This document shows, one piece after another, positions 37,634 through 38,261 of a stretch of 38,261 bases of DNA. The notes under the pieces are model-generated. The model saw nothing but the letters and a program-made list of their open reading frames with translations, made no database searches and was not told the origin of the DNA. The stretch is from NCBI GenBank assembly GCA_902825945.1, contig CADECY010000091.1:1-38261 (forward strand), read 5' to 3'. Position 1 is the stretch's first letter, and each line of letters begins with the position of its first letter. Position numbers and translations under genes: made by a program. Origin of the DNA: an uncultured Acidobacteriota bacterium (lineage in GTDB: Bacteria > Acidobacteriota > Terriglobia > Bryobacterales > Bryobacteraceae).

Positions 37634-38261
37634 ATGACTGGCCGGACGTTGTCGCACTTCGAGATCCTCGACAAGATCGGAGAGGGCGGCATGGGTATTG
37701 TCTACAAGGCCCGCGACACACAACTCAACCGCGCCGCCAGTATCAAAGTCCTGCATTCCGGCTTGGCAGCCGATCCCGAACGGCGCCGCCGCTTCATCCA
37801 GGAAGCCCGGGCAGCGTCCGCGCTGAATCATCCGAACATCGTTACCATCTACGAGATCGGCCAAGCCGAGGGAACAGACTTCATGGCGATGGAGTATGTC
37901 CCCGGCAACACGCTCGACCGTCTGATCCCGGCCTCGGGGATGCCGGTTCCGCAAGCCTTGAACTACGCGGCTCAGATCGCCGATGCGCTCTCCGCCGCGC
38001 ACGCCGTGGGCATCACACATCGCGACCTGAAGCCTTCGAACATTATGGTCACCGGCGACGGCCGGGTGAAGGTGCTCGACTTCGGTCTCGCTAAACTCAC
38101 GGAACCTTCGCCCAGCATGAGCGAAGCGGACGCCACACTCACGGACCACTCGCCGCGGACCCGGGAAGGATCGGTGCTCGGAACCGCCGCCTACATGTCG
38201 CCTGAGCAGGCCGAAGGCCGCACGGTCGATGCCCGATCTGATATCTTTTCGTTCGGTTCCG
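37634..38261 (+). CDS. PknB-type serine/threonine protein kinase, partial at window edge
   Basis: The first 209 residues of a Hanks-type kinase that continues beyond the window. FEILDKIGEGGMGIVYKARD is the glycine-rich loop. Lys38 in ASIKVL is the ATP-binding lysine, with SI where VAIK is usual. THRDLKPSN holds catalytic Asp131, DFGLAKL holds Asp149, and GTAAYMSPEQAEGR is the activation segment end. All key residues are present, so it is probably active. In Acidobacteria such kinases usually continue into a membrane helix and WD40, TPR or TolB-like sensor domains; the C-terminal part cannot be seen. The start is ATG 37634; a TATCAT box ends 11 nt before it. Confidence 0.93.
   Translation, partial: MTGRTLSHFEILDKIGEGGMGIVYKARDTQLNRAASIKVLHSGLAADPERRRRFIQEARAASALNHPNIVTIYEIGQAEGTDFMAMEYVPGNTLDRLIPASGMPVPQALNYAAQIADALSAAHAVGITHRDLKPSNIMVTGDGRVKVLDFGLAKLTEPSPSMSEADATLTDHSPRTREGSVLGTAAYMSPEQAEGRTVDARSDIFSFGS

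Overview
The window looks like a chromosomal segment of a high-GC member of the Acidobacteriota, most likely of the Bryobacterales/Solibacter type. This rests on gene content: PQQ-type quinoproteins, a DUF1549/DUF1553 cytochrome protein paired with a DUF1501 protein, Tat-exported PhoD and sulfatase, an NHL-repeat protein, a Lys/Ala-rich histone-like protein, a HipA-like solitary kinase, a polymer-forming (bactofilin-like) protein and a PknB-type kinase with the N-terminus usual for that group. The lineage is inferred, not computed.

Layout. 1-7.4 kb: secreted catabolic and scavenging functions (truncated quinoprotein, PhoD phosphatase + sulfatase operon, a secreted protein with a TIMP/netrin-like N-terminus, and a PQQ dehydrogenase carrying cytochrome c). 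7.5-13 kb: cell wall and housekeeping genes (MltD-like lytic transglycosylase, histone-like protein, HipA-like kinase, ThiO, WbuC cupin, GNAT). 13-13.7 kb holds no convincing gene. 13.7-19.6 kb: NHL protein, GntR regulator, small membrane protein, HtpX, RlmI-type rRNA methyltransferase and an HD-GYP sensor. 19.7-23.3 kb: DUF1549/DUF1553-DUF1501 operon.

23.3-26.6 kb is an accessory or defence island. It has a DUF433 antitoxin with a frameshifted DUF5615 toxin, a full-length reverse transcriptase of the unknown-group/Abi-like kind (YVDD) with a helical C-terminal half, and an intact hicBA pair. Two tRNA 3'-end fragments with encoded CCA flank hicBA in the same orientation. 26.6-31.6 kb returns to core-like genes (APC permease, DPP-IV peptidase, hypothetical membrane protein). 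31.6-34 kb holds a metallophosphoesterase, a heavily frameshifted serine hydrolase pseudogene and a gene-end remnant resembling the membrane protein at 30.3 kb. 34-38.3 kb: P1/DmpA peptidase, polymer-forming protein, IS1380-type transposase remnant, a small protein overlapping an AbiEii-like nucleotidyltransferase, and the start of a Ser/Thr kinase.

One signal recurs through the window. At a dozen genes a -10-like hexamer (TACAAT, TATAAT, TATACT, GATAAT and similar) ends only 6-9 nt before the start codon. This predicts leaderless or near-leaderless transcripts and settles several start choices (1073, 19731, 32413). Two divergent pairs, 1039/1073 and 11997/12026, share compact back-to-back -10 boxes. 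The second is built on a perfect palindrome.
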